Positions 1 to 10,786 are shown, numbered from the stretch's first letter. The stretch is DNA of 64,000 nt from Caballeronia sp. M1242 (GCF_017220215.1 NZ_CP071129.1:1922001-1986000); one strand, 5' to 3'. A program made the numbers and translations. Notes: generated by a model from the letters alone, not told the origin.

Positions 1-3000
1 CGCGCAGATAACGCAGGCCTTCCACGGCGGCACGCGCGCCCGACATCGTCGTGTAGTACGTGACCTTGTTGGCCTGCGCGCTCATGCGGATGGAGCGCGA
101 ATCGGCGATCGCCGCGCGGGTTTCATCGACCGTCGTGAAGACGAGCGCGATCTCGCCGTTCTTGATCATGTCGACGATATGCGGCCGGCCGTCCTTCACC
201 TTGTTGACGACCTTGACCGGCACGCCCGCCGCCGCGATGGCCGCAGCCGTGCCCTTGGTCGCGACGATCGGATAGCCGAGCTCGTGCAGCATGCTCGCCA
301 CTTCCACGGCCTTAGGCTTGTCCGCGTCCATCACCGTCAAGAGCACCGTGCCCGATTCCGGCAAGCGCGAACCGGCCGCGAGTTGCGATTTGAAAAGCGC
401 CTCGCCGAACGTGCGGCCCACGCCCATCACTTCGCCGGTCGAACGCATTTCCGGTCCGAGAACCGGATCGACCGTCGGGAACTTGACGAACGGGAACACC
501 GCTTCCTTCACGCTGAAGTACGGCGGCACCACTTCCTTCGTCACGCCTTGCTGCGCGAGCGTCTGACCGACCATCGCGCGCGCGGCGATCTTCGCGAGCG
601 GCAGGCTCGTCGCCTTCGACACATACGGCACCGTGCGCGATGCGCGCGGGTTCACTTCCAGCACGTAGATGACGTCCTTCTTCGTGCCGTCGTCCTGCGG
701 AACCTGCTGGATGGCGAACTGCACGTTCATCAGGCCGACGACGTTCAGCGCCTTGGCCATGGCAGCGGTTTGACGCTTCAGCTCGTCGACGGTCGCGTCC
801 GACAGCGAATACGGCGGCAGCGAACAGGCCGAATCGCCCGAATGCACACCCGCCTGCTCGATGTGCTCCATCACGCCGCCGATGAACACGGCTTCGCCGT
901 CCGAGATGCAGTCGACGTCGCATTCGATCGCGTCGTTCAGGAACCGGTCGAGCAGCACCGGCGAATCGTTCGACACCTTCACGGCCTCGCGCATGTAGCG
1001 TTCGAGGTCGCGCGGCTCGTGCACGATTTCCATCGCGCGGCCGCCCAGCACGTACGAAGGACGCACGACGAGCGGATAACCGATTTCTTCCGCAAGCTTC
1101 AACGCTTCGTCTTCGGTGCGCGCGGTGCGGTTCGGCGGCTGACGCAAGTCGAGATCCTTCAGCAGCTTCTGGAAGCGTTCGCGGTCTTCGGCGGCGTCGA
1201 TCATGTCCGGCGACGTGCCGATGATCGGCACGCCGTTCGCCTCGAGGTCCAGCGCGAGCTTGAGCGGCGTCTGGCCGCCGTACTGCACGATCACGCCGAC
1301 CGGCTTTTCCAGATCGACGACTTCGAGCACGTCTTCGAGCGTGAGCGATTCGAAGTAGAGGCGGTCGGAGGTGTCGTAGTCCGTGGACACGGTCTCCGGA
1401 TTGCAGTTGACCATGATGGTTTCATAGCCGTCTTCGCGCATGGCGAGCGCGGCGTGAACGCAGCAGTAGTCGAACTCGATGCCCTGCCCGATCCGGTTCG
1501 GCCCGCCGCCGAGCACCATGATCTTCTTCTTGTCCGTCGGATTCGCTTCGCACTCGTCCTCGTACGTCGAGTACATGTAGGCGGTCTTCGTCGCGAATTC
1601 GGCCGCGCACGTATCGACGCGCTTGTACACCGGACGCACCTTCAGTTCATGGCGCTTCTTGCGCACGTCGGCTTGCGTCGAGCCCGTCAGCTTCGCGAGA
1701 CGCCGATCCGAGAAGCCGCTCTTTTTCAGATACAGCAGTTCGTCGCGCGTGAGGCTTTCGAGCGCACGGCCTTGCAGCGCCTTCTCCTTCAGCACGATCT
1801 GTTCGATCTGCGCGAGGAACCACGGGTCGATCGACGTTTCCTCGAAGATTTCCTCGGGCGTGAGGCCGAGGCGGAAAGCGTCGCCGAGATACCAAATGCG
1901 GTCCGGGCCCGGCTCGCCGATCTCGCGGATCACTTCGTCGCGGCTCGTGGTCTTTTCGTCGAGACCGTCCACGCCGACTTCCAGACCGCGCAGCGCCTTC
2001 TGGAACGACTCCTGGAACGTGCGGCCAATGGCCATCACTTCCCCGACCGACTTCATCTGCGTCGTGAGACGCGAATCGGCCTCGCGGAATTTCTCGAACG
2101 CGAAACGCGGCACCTTCGTCACGACATAGTCGATGGTCGGCTCGAACGATGCCGGCGTCTGTCCGCCGGTGATTTCGTTCTTGAGCTCGTCGAGCGTGTA
2201 GCCGCAGGCGAGCTTCGCGGCGACCTTCGCGATCGGGAAGCCCGTCGCCTTCGACGCCAAAGCGGATGAGCGCGACACACGCGGATTCATCTCGATGACG
2301 ACCATGCGGCCGTCCTTCGGGTTGATCGCGAACTGCACGTTCGAGCCGCCCGTGTCCACGCCGATCTCGCGCAGCACCGCGAGCGACGCGTTACGCAGCA
2401 CCTGATACTCCTTGTCGGTGAGCGTCTGCGCGGGCGCGACGGTGATGGAGTCGCCGGTGTGCACGCCCATCGGATCGAGGTTTTCGATCGAGCACACGAT
2501 GATGCAGTTGTCCTTTTTATCGCGGACCACTTCCATCTCGTACTCTTTCCAGCCGAGCAGCGATTCTTCGATCAAGAGCTCGCGCGTCGGCGAAAGATCG
2601 AGACCGCGACGGCAGATTTCCTCGAACTCTTCCTTGTTGTACGCGATGCCGCCGCCCGATCCGCCGAGCGTGAACGACGGCCGGATCACGGTCGGATAAC
2701 CGCCGCTGCCGGTCGCTTCGGCGATCTGCGCCTGGACGGCGAGCGCCTCTTCCATCGAATGCGCGATGCCCGACTTGGCCGAACCGAGGCCGATCTTGGT
2801 CATCGCGTCCTTGAACTTCTGGCGGTCTTCCGCCTTGTCGATGGCTTCCGGCGACGCGCCGATCAGCTCGACGTTGTACTTCTCCAGCACGCCGTGATGG
2901 AACAGGTCGAGCGCGCAATTGAGCGCGGTCTGCCCGCCCATGGTCGGCAGGATCGCGTCCGGGCGCTCCTTCGCGATGATGCGCTCGACCACTTCCCACG

Positions 3001-3208
3001 AAATCGGCTCAATGTAGGTGACGTCCGCCGTGTTCGGATCGGTCATGATCGTCGCGGGATTGCTGTTGACGAGAATGACCTTGTAGCCTTCCTCGCGCAG
3101 CGCCTTGCACGCCTGCGCGCCGGAATAGTCGAACTCGCACGCCTGACCGATGATGATCGGGCCCGCGCCGATGATGAGAATGCTCTTGATGTCTGTGCGC
3201 TTCGGCAT
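1..3208 (-). CDS. carB: carbamoyl-phosphate synthase large subunit (3' end cut by window edge)
   Basis: CarB makes carbamoyl phosphate from bicarbonate, ATP and ammonia delivered by CarA, feeding arginine and pyrimidine synthesis in the cytoplasm. The reading frame opens with ATG at 3208 ([18 protein letters not shown]), the usual N-terminus of the family, and stays open to the left edge, ending in an EGLRYLR-like stretch. About 1069 codons are present of a family length near 1080, so only some 10-15 C-terminal residues are missing. The two duplicated ATP-grasp halves are covered. It lies 21 bp after carA on the same strand, so the two form the normal carAB operon. Confidence in identity is very high; the true stop codon is outside the window. 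Confidence 0.97.
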   Translation of the reverse strand, partial: MPKRTDIKSILIIGAGPIIIGQACEFDYSGAQACKALREEGYKVILVNSNPATIMTDPNTADVTYIEPISWEVVERIIAKERPDAILPTMGGQTALNCALDLFHHGVLEKYNVELIGASPEAIDKAEDRQKFKDAMTKIGLGSAKSGIAHSMEEALAVQAQIAEATGSGGYPTVIRPSFTLGGSGGGIAYNKEEFEEICRRGLDLSPTRELLIEESLLGWKEYEMEVVRDKKDNCIIVCSIENLDPMGVHTGDSITVAPAQTLTDKEYQVLRNASLAVLREIGVDTGGSNVQFAINPKDGRMVVIEMNPRVSRSSALASKATGFPIAKVAAKLACGYTLDELKNEITGGQTPASFEPTIDYVVTKVPRFAFEKFREADSRLTTQMKSVGEVMAIGRTFQESFQKALRGLEVGVDGLDEKTTSRDEVIREIGEPGPDRIWYLGDAFRLGLTPEEIFEETSIDPWFLAQIEQIVLKEKALQGRALESLTRDELLYLKKSGFSDRRLAKLTGSTQADVRKKRHELKVRPVYKRVDTCAAEFATKTAYMYSTYEDECEANPTDKKKIMVLGGGPNRIGQGIEFDYCCVHAALAMREDGYETIMVNCNPETVSTDYDTSDRLYFESLTLEDVLEVVDLEKPVGVIVQYGGQTPLKLALDLEANGVPIIGTSPDMIDAAEDRERFQKLLKDLDLRQPPNRTARTEDEALKLAEEIGYPLVVRPSYVLGGRAMEIVHEPRDLERYMREAVKVSNDSPVLLDRFLNDAIECDVDCISDGEAVFIGGVMEHIEQAGVHSGDSACSLPPYSLSDATVDELKRQTAAMAKALNVVGLMNVQFAIQQVPQDDGTKKDVIYVLEVNPRASRTVPYVSKATSLPLAKIAARAMVGQTLAQQGVTKEVVPPYFSVKEAVFPFVKFPTVDPVLGPEMRSTGEVMGVGRTFGEALFKSQLAAGSRLPESGTVLLTVMDADKPKAVEVASMLHELGYPIVATKGTAAAIAAAGVPVKVVNKVKDGRPHIVDMIKNGEIALVFTTVDETRAAIADSRSIRMSAQANKVTYYTTMSGARAAVEGLRYLR

Positions 3209-3229
3209 AACTGTGCTCTGTGGTGTTCT

Positions 3230-4372
3230 TTATGCGGCGACCTTCGCCGTCTCCATCAGCTTGATGAAGCGGTCGAACAGATACGCGATGTCGTGCGGGC
3301 CGGGCGACGCTTCCGGGTGGCCCTGGAAGCAGAACGCGGGCTTGTCGGTCAGCGCGAAGCCTTGCAGCGTGCCGTCGAAAAGCGAGACGTGCGTGACCTT
3401 GGCGTTCGCGGGGAGCGTCGCGGCATCGACCGCGAAGCCGTGGTTCTGCGACGTGATCACGACGCGGCCGTCTTCCATGTCCTTCACCGGATGATTCGCG
3501 CCGTGGTGGCCGGTCTTCATCTTCGTGGTCTTGGCGCCGACGGCGAGCCCCATGATCTGATGCCCGAGGCAGATGCCGAACGTGGGAATGCCGCGCTCGA
3601 TGAATTCGCGCGTGGCGGCGATCGCGTAGTCGCACGGTTCGGGGTCGCCGGGGCCGTTCGACAGGAAGATGCCGTCCGGGTTAAGCGCCAGCGCGTCGGC
3701 GGCAGTCGCTTCAGCCGGAAGCACGGTCACGTGACAGCCGCGCTCGGCCAGCATGCGGAGAATGTTGTACTTGACGCCGTAGTCGAACGCGACGACGCGG
3801 AATTTCGGCGCGTCCTGCGTGCCGTAGCCGCTGCCGAGGCGCCATTCGCGCTGCGTCCACTCGTAACGCTCTTTCGTCGACACGACCTTCGCGAGGTCCA
3901 TGCCGGCGAGTCCGGGGAACGAGCGCGCGAGTTCGAGAGCCTTCGCCTCGTCGTCGCTGCCGGCGAGAATGCAGCCGTTCTGCGCGCCCTTGTCGCGCAA
4001 AATGCGCGTGAGCTTGCGCGTGTCGATGCCCGCAATGGCGGGGATGCCTTGCGCCTTCAGATAATCGGAGAGGGTTTGCTCGGAACGGAAATTCGAAGCG
4101 AGCACCGGCAGGTCACGGATGATGAGGCCGGCGGCATGGACTCGGCTGGCTTCGACGTCCTCGGCGTTGACGCCGACGTTGCCGATATGCGGATACGTCA
4201 GGGTGACGATCTGGCGGGCGTAGCTCGGATCGGTCAGGATTTCCTGATAGCCGGTGATCGCGGTGTTGAACACCACTTCGCCGATCGTCGAACCTTCGGC
4301 GCCGATCGATTGACCACGAAAGACCGTGCCGTCGGCAAGTGCGAGAAGTGCTGGGGAGAATGACGGCAACAC
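3230..4372 (-). CDS. carA: carbamoyl-phosphate synthase small (glutaminase) subunit
   Basis: CarA hydrolyses glutamine and channels ammonia to CarB. The C-terminal class I glutamine amidotransferase domain is visible: the nucleophile elbow [13 protein letters not shown] and the catalytic His in [13 protein letters not shown]. The frame is open upstream to 4528, but the N-terminus of the family begins [20 protein letters not shown] therefore place the start at GTG 4372 (TTG at 4369 is the alternative), because AAGGAG lies six bases upstream and the length of 380 residues matches the family. The gene is first in the carAB operon, behind a leader of roughly 270 nt if the promoter noted at 4649-4678 is used. 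Confidence 0.96.
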   Translation of the reverse strand: MLPSFSPALLALADGTVFRGQSIGAEGSTIGEVVFNTAITGYQEILTDPSYARQIVTLTYPHIGNVGVNAEDVEASRVHAAGLIIRDLPVLASNFRSEQTLSDYLKAQGIPAIAGIDTRKLTRILRDKGAQNGCILAGSDDEAKALELARSFPGLAGMDLAKVVSTKERYEWTQREWRLGSGYGTQDAPKFRVVAFDYGVKYNILRMLAERGCHVTVLPAEATAADALALNPDGIFLSNGPGDPEPCDYAIAATREFIERGIPTFGICLGHQIMGLAVGAKTTKMKTGHHGANHPVKDMEDGRVVITSQNHGFAVDAATLPANAKVTHVSLFDGTLQGFALTDKPAFCFQGHPEASPGPHDIAYLFDRFIKLMETAKVAA

Positions 4373-4724
4373 GGGAAGCTCCTTGGGGGAACACCCTGTT
4401 ACCGACCTGTCTGTCCGAAATTCAGGCGTGGGGCCGCGGCACGAAACGAGCGCGGGCATCCTTGCGCGAGGGCGGCGGCTGACACGCGGGAAACCCGGGA
4501 ATCGCGGCTCCGACCAGCTTGCTCGCACTAAGCGAACGAGGTTGCGGAGCGGACGATTGCGGCGTGCAGCGCGCGCTGCCAGGCGCAGCGAACGACGGTG
4601 TATGGGAGGTAGGCGCTAGGGTGCGGGTTGATATGCTCAAACCTTCGAATTATAGCGTGAAATCAGACGTTTCGCCAAATTTCGGAAGTCTCCGCTTGCC
4701 GCACGTCCCGTTCTCGCGACACCT
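4373..4724. other. intergenic region holding the carAB leader
   Basis: These 352 bases separate carA from the 3' end of an MFS transporter gene transcribed in the same direction. The part near carA is GC-rich and has no supported gene; short frames here do not look like proteins. A TTG-initiated frame of 72 codons (4422-4640, minus) would start right after the proposed transcription start, but nothing supports it as a gene. The region around 4640-4690 is clearly AT-richer and carries the promoter candidate. Confidence 0.6.
4649..4678 (-). promoter_or_regulatory. candidate sigma70 promoter of carAB
   Basis: On the minus strand a perfect TATAAT lies at 4649-4654, with TTGGCG at 4673-4678 as a weak -35 element 18 bases away. 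It sits in the only AT-rich patch between the two genes and points at carA. The predicted start near 4642 gives a leader of about 270 nt. The -35 match is only three of six, so this is a prediction. Confidence 0.5.
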
Positions 4725-5957
4725 CTACGATGCAGTTCGCCCCGTCTTATGCAGCACGCGGCTCGGCAACACGTACCATACCGCGCTCGCCAATTGCAAC
4801 GCGATCAAAACGCTCCACACCGTCACGTGCGCAGCTGCCGGATAGTGGCCGCTTTCCGGCGTCCAGCGCGAAAGCACTGCGCCCACGCCGACCTGGAACC
4901 CGAAGATCAACAGGAAAATCACGAGCGTGAGCGTCGTCGTCGCCCGGCCGATCATGTGCGACGGGAAATACTCGGCCATCACCGCATAGCTCAATATGCC
5001 CGTGCCGCCGAACACGCCGTACGCGGCAAGTAACGTCGCGGGCGGCAGCGGCACGCGCAGCACCATCAACACCTGCACGAGCACGTAGAGCGCCATTCCC
5101 ACGCCGCAGAACGCGTAGACGGACACGCCGCGCCGCTCCATGCCGCGCGCCGCCGCGCCGAAGCCGACGCAACCGAGCATCATCGCGAAACCGAGCACCG
5201 AGACGAGCGCGGCGGCGTGCGCGGGCGTCAGGTTCATCACGTCGAGCAGATAGGGGCGGATCCACAGCGATTGCATCGCGTAAAAGACGCCCTGCGTGAC
5301 GACGGAGAACGACGCGATCTTCCAGAACGCGCCGCTTTTGAGGATGTGCCAGGTGCCCTTGAACTGGCTGATGATATCGGCCTGATGATGCGTGTCGGCC
5401 TTGCGAGGCGCGAACAGCGCGATGGCTGCCGCGACGACGAGCGTGAAGACGCCAAGGCCGATCGACACCTGCCGCCATGTCGCCGTCTGCAACAGCGACG
5501 CGAGCGGCGAGCCGACGACCACGCCGCCGAGCCCGCCGACCGCCATCGTGAAGCCGTTGACGAGCGGCAGGCGCGCGACCGGAAAATGCTGCGCGGACGC
5601 CTTAAACGCCGCGCTCAGACAGACGGAAACGCCTACGCCGATCAGCAAGCGGCCCACCATCAATCCGCCCAGCCCGTGCGACGCACCGAACGTCCAGATG
5701 CCGGCCGCCGCGAAGACCAGCATGCCGGCGGTGACGCGGCGCGGCCCGTAGTGGTCGAGCAGCACGCCGACCGGAATCTGCGCGATCGCGAAGCCGATGA
5801 AATAGAGCGACGTTAGCAAGCCGAGATCGGCGGCGGAGAGACCGAGATCATGCGTGATGAGCGGCGCGAAGCCGAGATTGACGCCGCGGAACACGTACGA
5901 GACGAAATACCCGGCGGCGAAGAGGAAGAACACCCGGAGACGAACGGAGGACGGCAT
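4725..5957 (-). CDS. major facilitator superfamily transporter
   Basis: This is a 410-residue polytopic membrane protein with the typical MFS pattern of about 12 hydrophobic helices. The loop after helix 2 carries the family-like LLDHYGPRR signature. The substrate cannot be named from sequence; the N-terminal half resembles MFS proteins of the nitrate/nitrite or phthalate-type branches only in a general way. The frame extends to 6005, but I prefer ATG 5957 (MPSSVRLRVFFLFAAGYF): the upstream ATG sits directly against the transcription terminator of the preceding gene, and the hydrophobic protein begins at 5957. Neither start has a good ribosome binding site. It is probably a single-gene unit. 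Confidence 0.85.
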   Translation of the reverse strand: MPSSVRLRVFFLFAAGYFVSYVFRGVNLGFAPLITHDLGLSAADLGLLTSLYFIGFAIAQIPVGVLLDHYGPRRVTAGMLVFAAAGIWTFGASHGLGGLMVGRLLIGVGVSVCLSAAFKASAQHFPVARLPLVNGFTMAVGGLGGVVVGSPLASLLQTATWRQVSIGLGVFTLVVAAAIALFAPRKADTHHQADIISQFKGTWHILKSGAFWKIASFSVVTQGVFYAMQSLWIRPYLLDVMNLTPAHAAALVSVLGFAMMLGCVGFGAAARGMERRGVSVYAFCGVGMALYVLVQVLMVLRVPLPPATLLAAYGVFGGTGILSYAVMAEYFPSHMIGRATTTLTLVIFLLIFGFQVGVGAVLSRWTPESGHYPAAAHVTVWSVLIALQLASAVWYVLPSRVLHKTGRTAS

Positions 5958-6004
5958 GCGCTGGACAGTTGTTCTTTTGAAACGCCAGTTTAACTGCGCC
6001 GCCA

Positions 6005-6034
6005 AATGAAAACGCCGTCACCTTGGTGACGGCG
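6005..6034 (-). terminator. rho-independent terminator after mltD
   Basis: A perfect 10-bp stem, CGCCGTCACC at 6013-6022 and GGTGACGGCG at 6025-6034, is followed on the minus strand by TTTTCATTT. It lies 34 bases past the mltD stop codon and would end that transcript before the MFS gene. Confidence 0.85.
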
Positions 6035-6067
6035 TGGAATAAGCAGAAAGCGCGAGCCGCGCTGCGC

Positions 6068-7720
6068 TTATTTCTTCTTGGCCTTGGAACCGGCCGAATG
6101 CGCGGCGGCGTGCTTTTCCGTCTTGGCCGCGGCAGCGGGCTTGGCGGAAGCCCCCGTCTTCGGCGAGATCGTGGCCGACACGCGCGTGAGCGTATGCCCC
6201 GGCGCCTTGCCGTGCGGCGTTTTCGCGGTGACATGCGTGCCGATTCGGCTGACGCCGCCCGAAGAACGGCTCGACGCCGCCACCGTCTCGACGCGCACCG
6301 GGCCCGGCTCGGCGGGCACGGCACGACCGTACGGAACATGCAGCACGACCACTTGCCCCGGCATGAACATATCGCGATGCGTATGGTTCCAGGCGCGCAC
6401 CTGCGCCACTGATACGTTGTAACGGTCCGCCAGCGTCGCGATGGACTGCTTGCGGCGCACGCGAATGGCCATCTTGCGCGTGTCGGGCACGTCGCGCTCG
6501 ACCGCGAGCATCGCGTTGGCGGCGACGTCCGCGCTGATGTCTTCGTCGTCGTCGTCCGTACGCGGCACGACGATGGTCGAACCCGGCTTCAGACGCATGC
6601 CCGCCGGAATGCGATTGACCGACATGAGCGTGTCCGCGTCGACGCCGATCTTCTCCGCGATGGCTGCGGGCCGCGCCCGCTCCGTCACCGTGTACGTGGT
6701 CCACGACGACAACGCGCCCGTGTACGAACCGAGGTTGCGCTGGAACGTGGCGGCGTTGTCGAACGGCAGCAGGATTTGCGGATTCGTCGCGCCGAGAATG
6801 ACCGGCTTCGAGAACGACGGATTCAGCGAGCGGAATTCCTCGACGCTCATGCCGGCGAGCTTCGCGGCCATGGTCACGTCGATATCGCGCGCGGTCGTGA
6901 CCGTGACGAAGTACGGGTGATTCGGAATGTCCGGCAGCGCGAGACCGTACTGCTGCGGATTCGTCACGATATTCTTGACGGCCTGCAGCTTCGGCACGTA
7001 ATTGCGCGTCTCGTTGGGCATGCGCAGGCTTTCGTAGTCGGTCGGCAAGCCGGCCGCTTCGTTGCGCGCAATGGCCCGCTGCACATTGCCCTCGCCCCAG
7101 TTGTATGCGGCAAGCGCCAGGTGCCAGTCGCCGAACATGTCATGCAGACGCGAGAGATAGTCGAGCGCGGCGCTCGTCGACGCAAGCACGTCGCGGCGCT
7201 CGTCCTGCCACATGTTCTGCTTGAGGTTGTAATCGCGGCCGGTGCCCGGCACGAACTGCCACATGCCGGCCGCCTTCGCAACCGACAGCGCCTGCGGGTT
7301 GTACGCCGACTCGATGAACGGCAAAAGCGCCAGTTCCGTCGGCATGTGGCGCTGCTCCAGTTCCTCGACGATGTGATACAGGTACTTCTGCGAGCGCGTG
7401 GTCATGCGCTCGACGTAATCCGGACGCTGCGCGTACCAGTTCACCTGCATGTCGACGAGATCGCTTTGCAGGTCCGGAATCTGGAAGCCATTGCGAATGC
7501 GGCTCCACAAGTCCGCGGAACCGGCGAGCGAAGTGACAGGCGTCTTGTCGACGTTGATGGTTTCCTTGGCGGCTGCGGTGCGGCGAATCGTGTCGGCGAC
7601 TTGTTGCTGCGAGGCGGCGGTAGGAGTGGCGGAAGTAGGATCGGAGGCGGGCGCTGTCGGCCCCTGGCTGGCGCACGCGGCCAGCGTCAGGACGGATAGC
7701 GCACTTAATGTTAGTCGCAT
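6068..7720 (-). CDS. mltD: membrane-bound lytic murein transglycosylase D, LysM-containing lipoprotein
   Basis: MltD cleaves peptidoglycan glycan strands in the periplasm, forming 1,6-anhydro-muramyl products. From ATG 7720 the protein begins with a lipoprotein signal peptide ending in the lipobox LAAC. A transglycosylase SLT domain follows with the catalytic Glu in FIESAYNPQ (near residue 135) and the AAGMWQFVPGTGRDY motif. Two LysM peptidoglycan-binding repeats lie near residues 335-380 and 415-460. The C-terminal 50 residues are Ala/Lys-rich and end in KAKKK. The frame can be extended six codons upstream, which would bury the signal peptide, so I reject that. It is 550 residues and monocistronic, closed by a strong terminator. 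Confidence 0.95.
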   Translation of the reverse strand: MRLTLSALSVLTLAACASQGPTAPASDPTSATPTAASQQQVADTIRRTAAAKETINVDKTPVTSLAGSADLWSRIRNGFQIPDLQSDLVDMQVNWYAQRPDYVERMTTRSQKYLYHIVEELEQRHMPTELALLPFIESAYNPQALSVAKAAGMWQFVPGTGRDYNLKQNMWQDERRDVLASTSAALDYLSRLHDMFGDWHLALAAYNWGEGNVQRAIARNEAAGLPTDYESLRMPNETRNYVPKLQAVKNIVTNPQQYGLALPDIPNHPYFVTVTTARDIDVTMAAKLAGMSVEEFRSLNPSFSKPVILGATNPQILLPFDNAATFQRNLGSYTGALSSWTTYTVTERARPAAIAEKIGVDADTLMSVNRIPAGMRLKPGSTIVVPRTDDDDEDISADVAANAMLAVERDVPDTRKMAIRVRRKQSIATLADRYNVSVAQVRAWNHTHRDMFMPGQVVVLHVPYGRAVPAEPGPVRVETVAASSRSSGGVSRIGTHVTAKTPHGKAPGHTLTRVSATISPKTGASAKPAAAAKTEKHAAAHSAGSKAKKK

Positions 7721-7869
7721 GAACGTCTCGGCTTCCAAAAGATATGCTTGGAAATTTGGAGCCGATGGTACGGAACCGAACCTAGGACGTCAATAAGAAT
7801 GCACGTAAAACCCCTGCAAAATCTTGCATCTATCGCCGTTCCTAAAGTATTGGATTAAGTTCCCTGCGA

Positions 7870-8718
7870 TCAGCGGAAGTTATCCTTCCATCCGCGCAGC
7901 ATGCGGAACGCCTCCGTGCGGCTGCTGACCGGCTCCTGGAACTGCGCGACAAGCGCCGCTTGAATTGTCGGCTGATCGACGCGCAAGAACGGATTTACCG
8001 CTTTTTCATGACCGATGGTCGTAGGCAGCGTCGGCTTGCCGGCGGCGCGCAGCGCCTGCGCTTCGTCGCTCCAGCGTGAGAGCGCCGCGCTGTCCGGCTC
8101 GCAGGCCCGCGCGAAGCGAATGTTCGACAGCGTGTACTCGTGCGCGCAGTGCACGAGCGTCGCGTCCGGGAGCGCGGCGAGTGCGTCGAGCGACGTGAGC
8201 ATTTGCTGCGGCGTGCCTTCGAAAAGACGCCCGCAGCCGCTCGCGAACAGCGTGTCGCCGCAAAAGACATGCGGCGTGCCGTTGCCGTCGTCTTCCTGGA
8301 AGTAAGCGATATGGCCGGCCGTATGGCCGGGCACATCCATAACGGTGAAGCGGAGCGCAGGCTGCGCGATGCGTACCGTGTCGCCGCCTGCCAGCCGCTC
8401 GGTCAGATGCTCGATGCGCTCGCCGGCCGGTCCGTACACCGGAATGCCCTCGTCCGATCGGCTATCGAGCAATGCTTTCACGCCGCCGACATGGTCGCGA
8501 TGATGGTGCGTGAGTAAAATAGCGGTCAGCCGCCAGCCGCGTTCGGCGAGATAGGCCTCGACGGGCGCGGCGTCGCCCGGGTCGATCACGACGGCATTGC
8601 GCGAATCCGACACGAGCCAGATGTAGTTGTCTTCGAAGGCCGGGACCGGCACGTACTCGAGTTCGCGCCTGGGCGCGCGTTTGGACGAATCTTCAGCAAA
8701 CGAATCCATGGCGATCAT
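7870..8718 (-). CDS. gloB: hydroxyacylglutathione hydrolase (glyoxalase II)
   Basis: Glyoxalase II hydrolyses S-D-lactoylglutathione to D-lactate and glutathione, completing methylglyoxal detoxification in the cytoplasm. The metallo-beta-lactamase fold is shown by THHHRDH at residues 70-76, which binds the two metal ions, by the later His in [12 protein letters not shown], and by [18 protein letters not shown], typical of GloB. The length of 282 residues fits the family plus a short N-terminal extension. ATG 8718 and ATG 8709 are both possible starts, and neither has an obvious Shine-Dalgarno sequence. The start is only 17-26 bp from that of a divergent methyltransferase gene. Confidence 0.96.
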   Translation of the reverse strand: MIAMDSFAEDSSKRAPRRELEYVPVPAFEDNYIWLVSDSRNAVVIDPGDAAPVEAYLAERGWRLTAILLTHHHRDHVGGVKALLDSRSDEGIPVYGPAGERIEHLTERLAGGDTVRIAQPALRFTVMDVPGHTAGHIAYFQEDDGNGTPHVFCGDTLFASGCGRLFEGTPQQMLTSLDALAALPDATLVHCAHEYTLSNIRFARACEPDSAALSRWSDEAQALRAAGKPTLPTTIGHEKAVNPFLRVDQPTIQAALVAQFQEPVSSRTEAFRMLRGWKDNFR

Positions 8719-8735
8719 CTACGCGGCATCCGAAC

Positions 8736-9539
8736 ATGTCTGACCGAGCGATTATAGACTGGCCCGCCTGGACGAACTCCGCGCCCGGACGCTACGTGCT
8801 GGAGTGGGAGCAGGCGCAGCTCGACCGCGTGGTCTGCGACATCTTCGGCTATCACGCGCTTCAGCTCGGCATGCCGCAACTGGACGCCTTGCGCGAGAAT
8901 CGCATGACCGGGCGCGCGCTCGTACTCGACGCCGAAAGCGGCGCGAGCGCGCCGTACACGCTGCCGCGCACGTCCGCACGAGGCGCGAGCGCGCCGGAAG
9001 GCCGGAGCACGGTCTGGTGTGAATTCCTGGATTTGCCGTTCGAAGCGCAGAGCGTCGATTTGCTCGTGCTGCCGCATACGCTGGAATTCTCGCGCGATCC
9101 GCACCGGCTTTTGCGCGAAGCCGAGCGCGTGCTCGTGCCCGAAGGCCAGCTGATCATCCTGGGTTTCAATTCGCTGAGCTTGTGGGGCGCGCGGCAATCG
9201 CTCGGCAAGGTGGCAGGACGCCCGTTCGTGCCAGAGGCGCACGACATGATCGCGTTCACGCGCATCAAGGACTGGATAAAGCTGCTCGGCTTCGACCTTG
9301 AACGCGGGCGCTTCGGCTGCTATCGTCCGCCGCTGCTGACGGACAAATGGCTGCAGCGCTATGAATTCATGGAGCCCGCCGGCGACCGCTGGTGGCCCAT
9401 CTTCGGCGCTGCGTACATGATCACCGCGGTGAAGCGCGTGCGCGGCATGCGGCTCATCGGTCCACGCAAGCTGATCAAAACCGCGCTCGCGCCCGGACTC
9501 GCGCCGGTCGCGGCCCCGCACACTCGCAACGAGCATTGA
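8736..9539 (+). CDS. SAM-dependent methyltransferase (type 11 family)
   Basis: This 267-residue protein has the core of a class I methyltransferase: the segment [19 protein letters not shown] resembles the acidic/hydrophobic strand-4 region of type 11 methyltransferases, followed by [15 protein letters not shown]. The usual GxGxG nucleotide motif is not obvious at the N-terminus, so cofactor binding is inferred from the family pattern. Its substrate is unknown. The gene is always placed next to glyoxalase II and rnhA in related genomes as far as I recall. It overlaps rnhA by one base (TGATG), implying translational coupling. Start ATG 8736 lacks a strong ribosome binding site. Confidence 0.85.
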   Translation: MSDRAIIDWPAWTNSAPGRYVLEWEQAQLDRVVCDIFGYHALQLGMPQLDALRENRMTGRALVLDAESGASAPYTLPRTSARGASAPEGRSTVWCEFLDLPFEAQSVDLLVLPHTLEFSRDPHRLLREAERVLVPEGQLIILGFNSLSLWGARQSLGKVAGRPFVPEAHDMIAFTRIKDWIKLLGFDLERGRFGCYRPPLLTDKWLQRYEFMEPAGDRWWPIFGAAYMITAVKRVRGMRLIGPRKLIKTALAPGLAPVAAPHTRNEH

Positions 9540-10000
9540 TGACTGACGAATCCGCATCGGCCAAAGTAATCGACATCTATACTGACGGCGCCTGCAAAGG
9601 CAATCCCGGTCCAGGCGGCTGGGGCGCGCTTCTGCGTTTCGGCGCGCTCGAAAAGGAACTGTTCGGCGGCGAAGCCGCGACCACGAACAACCGCATGGAG
9701 TTGATGGCCGTGATCGCCGCCCTCGAGGCGTTGAAGCGGCCGTGCCACGCCGTGATTCACACCGACTCGCAATATGTGCAGAAAGGTATCAGCGAGTGGA
9801 TTCACGGCTGGAAGAAAAAGAACTGGATGACGGCCGCCAAGACGCCCGTGAAAAACGCCGACTTGTGGAAGCGCCTCGACGCGCTCGTCGCGCAACACGA
9901 GATCGAATGGCGCTGGGTCAAAGGACACGCCGGCCATCCCGAAAACGAACGCGCCGATGCGCTCGCCAATCGCGGCGTGACATCGCTTGCCGAAAGCTGA
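9539..10000 (+). CDS. rnhA: ribonuclease HI
   Basis: RNase HI degrades the RNA strand of RNA-DNA hybrids during replication and R-loop removal. The acidic catalytic residues are visible: Asp16 in [16 protein letters not shown], Glu in [16 protein letters not shown], Asp in [11 protein letters not shown], and Asp in NERADALAN. The basic handle region [11 protein letters not shown] is also present. The start is ATG 9539, which overlaps the stop of the upstream methyltransferase by one base; the longer open frame from 9392 is only a shadow of that gene. The length of 153 residues is normal. It is followed by dnaQ after 22 bases, a common pairing in proteobacteria. Confidence 0.97.
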   Translation: MTDESASAKVIDIYTDGACKGNPGPGGWGALLRFGALEKELFGGEAATTNNRMELMAVIAALEALKRPCHAVIHTDSQYVQKGISEWIHGWKKKNWMTAAKTPVKNADLWKRLDALVAQHEIEWRWVKGHAGHPENERADALANRGVTSLAES

Positions 10001-10022
10001 ACGCTGCACTACACCGAATCTC

Positions 10023-10760
10023 ATGCGCCAACTGATATTGGACACCGAAACCACCGGCCTGAACGCTCGCACGGGCGACAGGATCATCGAAATCGGCTGC
10101 GTCGAGCTGATCAATCGCCGGCTGACGGGCAACAACCTGCACATCTACGTCAACCCGGAACGCGACAGCGACCCCGGCGCGCTGGCGGTGCACGGCCTCA
10201 CCACCGAATTCCTGAGCGACAAGCCCAAGTTCGCGGAGATCGCCGCGCAGCTGCGCGATTTCATCGCGGGCGCGGAGCTCATCATCCACAACGCGCCCTT
10301 CGATATCGGCTTTCTCGACATGGAGTTCGCGCTGCTCGGGCTGCCGAAGGTGTCCGAGATCTGCGCCGGCGTGATCGACTCGCTCGCGCACGCGAAGCAG
10401 ATGTTCCCCGGCAAGCGCAATTCGCTCGACGCGCTGTGCGACCGCTTCGGCATCAGCAACGCGCACCGCACGCTGCACGGCGCGCTGCTCGACTCCGAAT
10501 TGCTCGCCGAGGTCTATCTGGCGATGACGCGCGGCCAGGAGAGCCTCGTCATCGACATGCTGGGCGACGCGGAAACGGAAGGCGCGACGGCTGCGCCGCG
10601 CATCGCGCTGGACGACCTCGATCTGCCGGTGATCGTCGCGAGCGGCGAAGAACTCGCTGCGCACGAAGCGGTGCTCAACGATCTCGACAAGGCTCTCAAG
10701 GGCACGAGCGTGTGGCGAACAGAAGCGCCGCAGACCGAGCCGGATGCGGTCGCCGCATAA
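10023..10760 (+). CDS. dnaQ: DNA polymerase III epsilon subunit (3'-5' proofreading exonuclease)
   Basis: DnaQ is the editing exonuclease of the replicative polymerase core. The DEDD-type exonuclease motifs are present: ExoI with Asp7 and Glu9 in LILDTETTGL, ExoII in IIHNAPFDIGFLDME, and ExoIII in HGALLDSELLAEVY. The C-terminal tail after about residue 190 is the expected region for binding the alpha subunit. I start at ATG 10023 (MRQLILDTETTG) rather than 9987, because the shorter form begins right at the first catalytic strand as in the family. The length is 245 residues. It is third in the methyltransferase-rnhA-dnaQ unit, with a tRNA gene just downstream. Confidence 0.97.
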   Translation: MRQLILDTETTGLNARTGDRIIEIGCVELINRRLTGNNLHIYVNPERDSDPGALAVHGLTTEFLSDKPKFAEIAAQLRDFIAGAELIIHNAPFDIGFLDMEFALLGLPKVSEICAGVIDSLAHAKQMFPGKRNSLDALCDRFGISNAHRTLHGALLDSELLAEVYLAMTRGQESLVIDMLGDAETEGATAAPRIALDDLDLPVIVASGEELAAHEAVLNDLDKALKGTSVWRTEAPQTEPDAVAA

Positions 10761-10786
10761 TTTTTCGAAATTGCTTAAAGAATCGC

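Noticed and set aside
179..2269. 696-codon plus-strand frame opposite carB
   Set aside because: It is a His/Arg/Ala-rich antisense shadow of carB, produced by GC-biased third positions; carB on the other strand explains the region fully.
2459..4363. 634-codon plus-strand frame crossing carB and carA
   Set aside because: It runs antisense through both genes and their spacer; no family resemblance.
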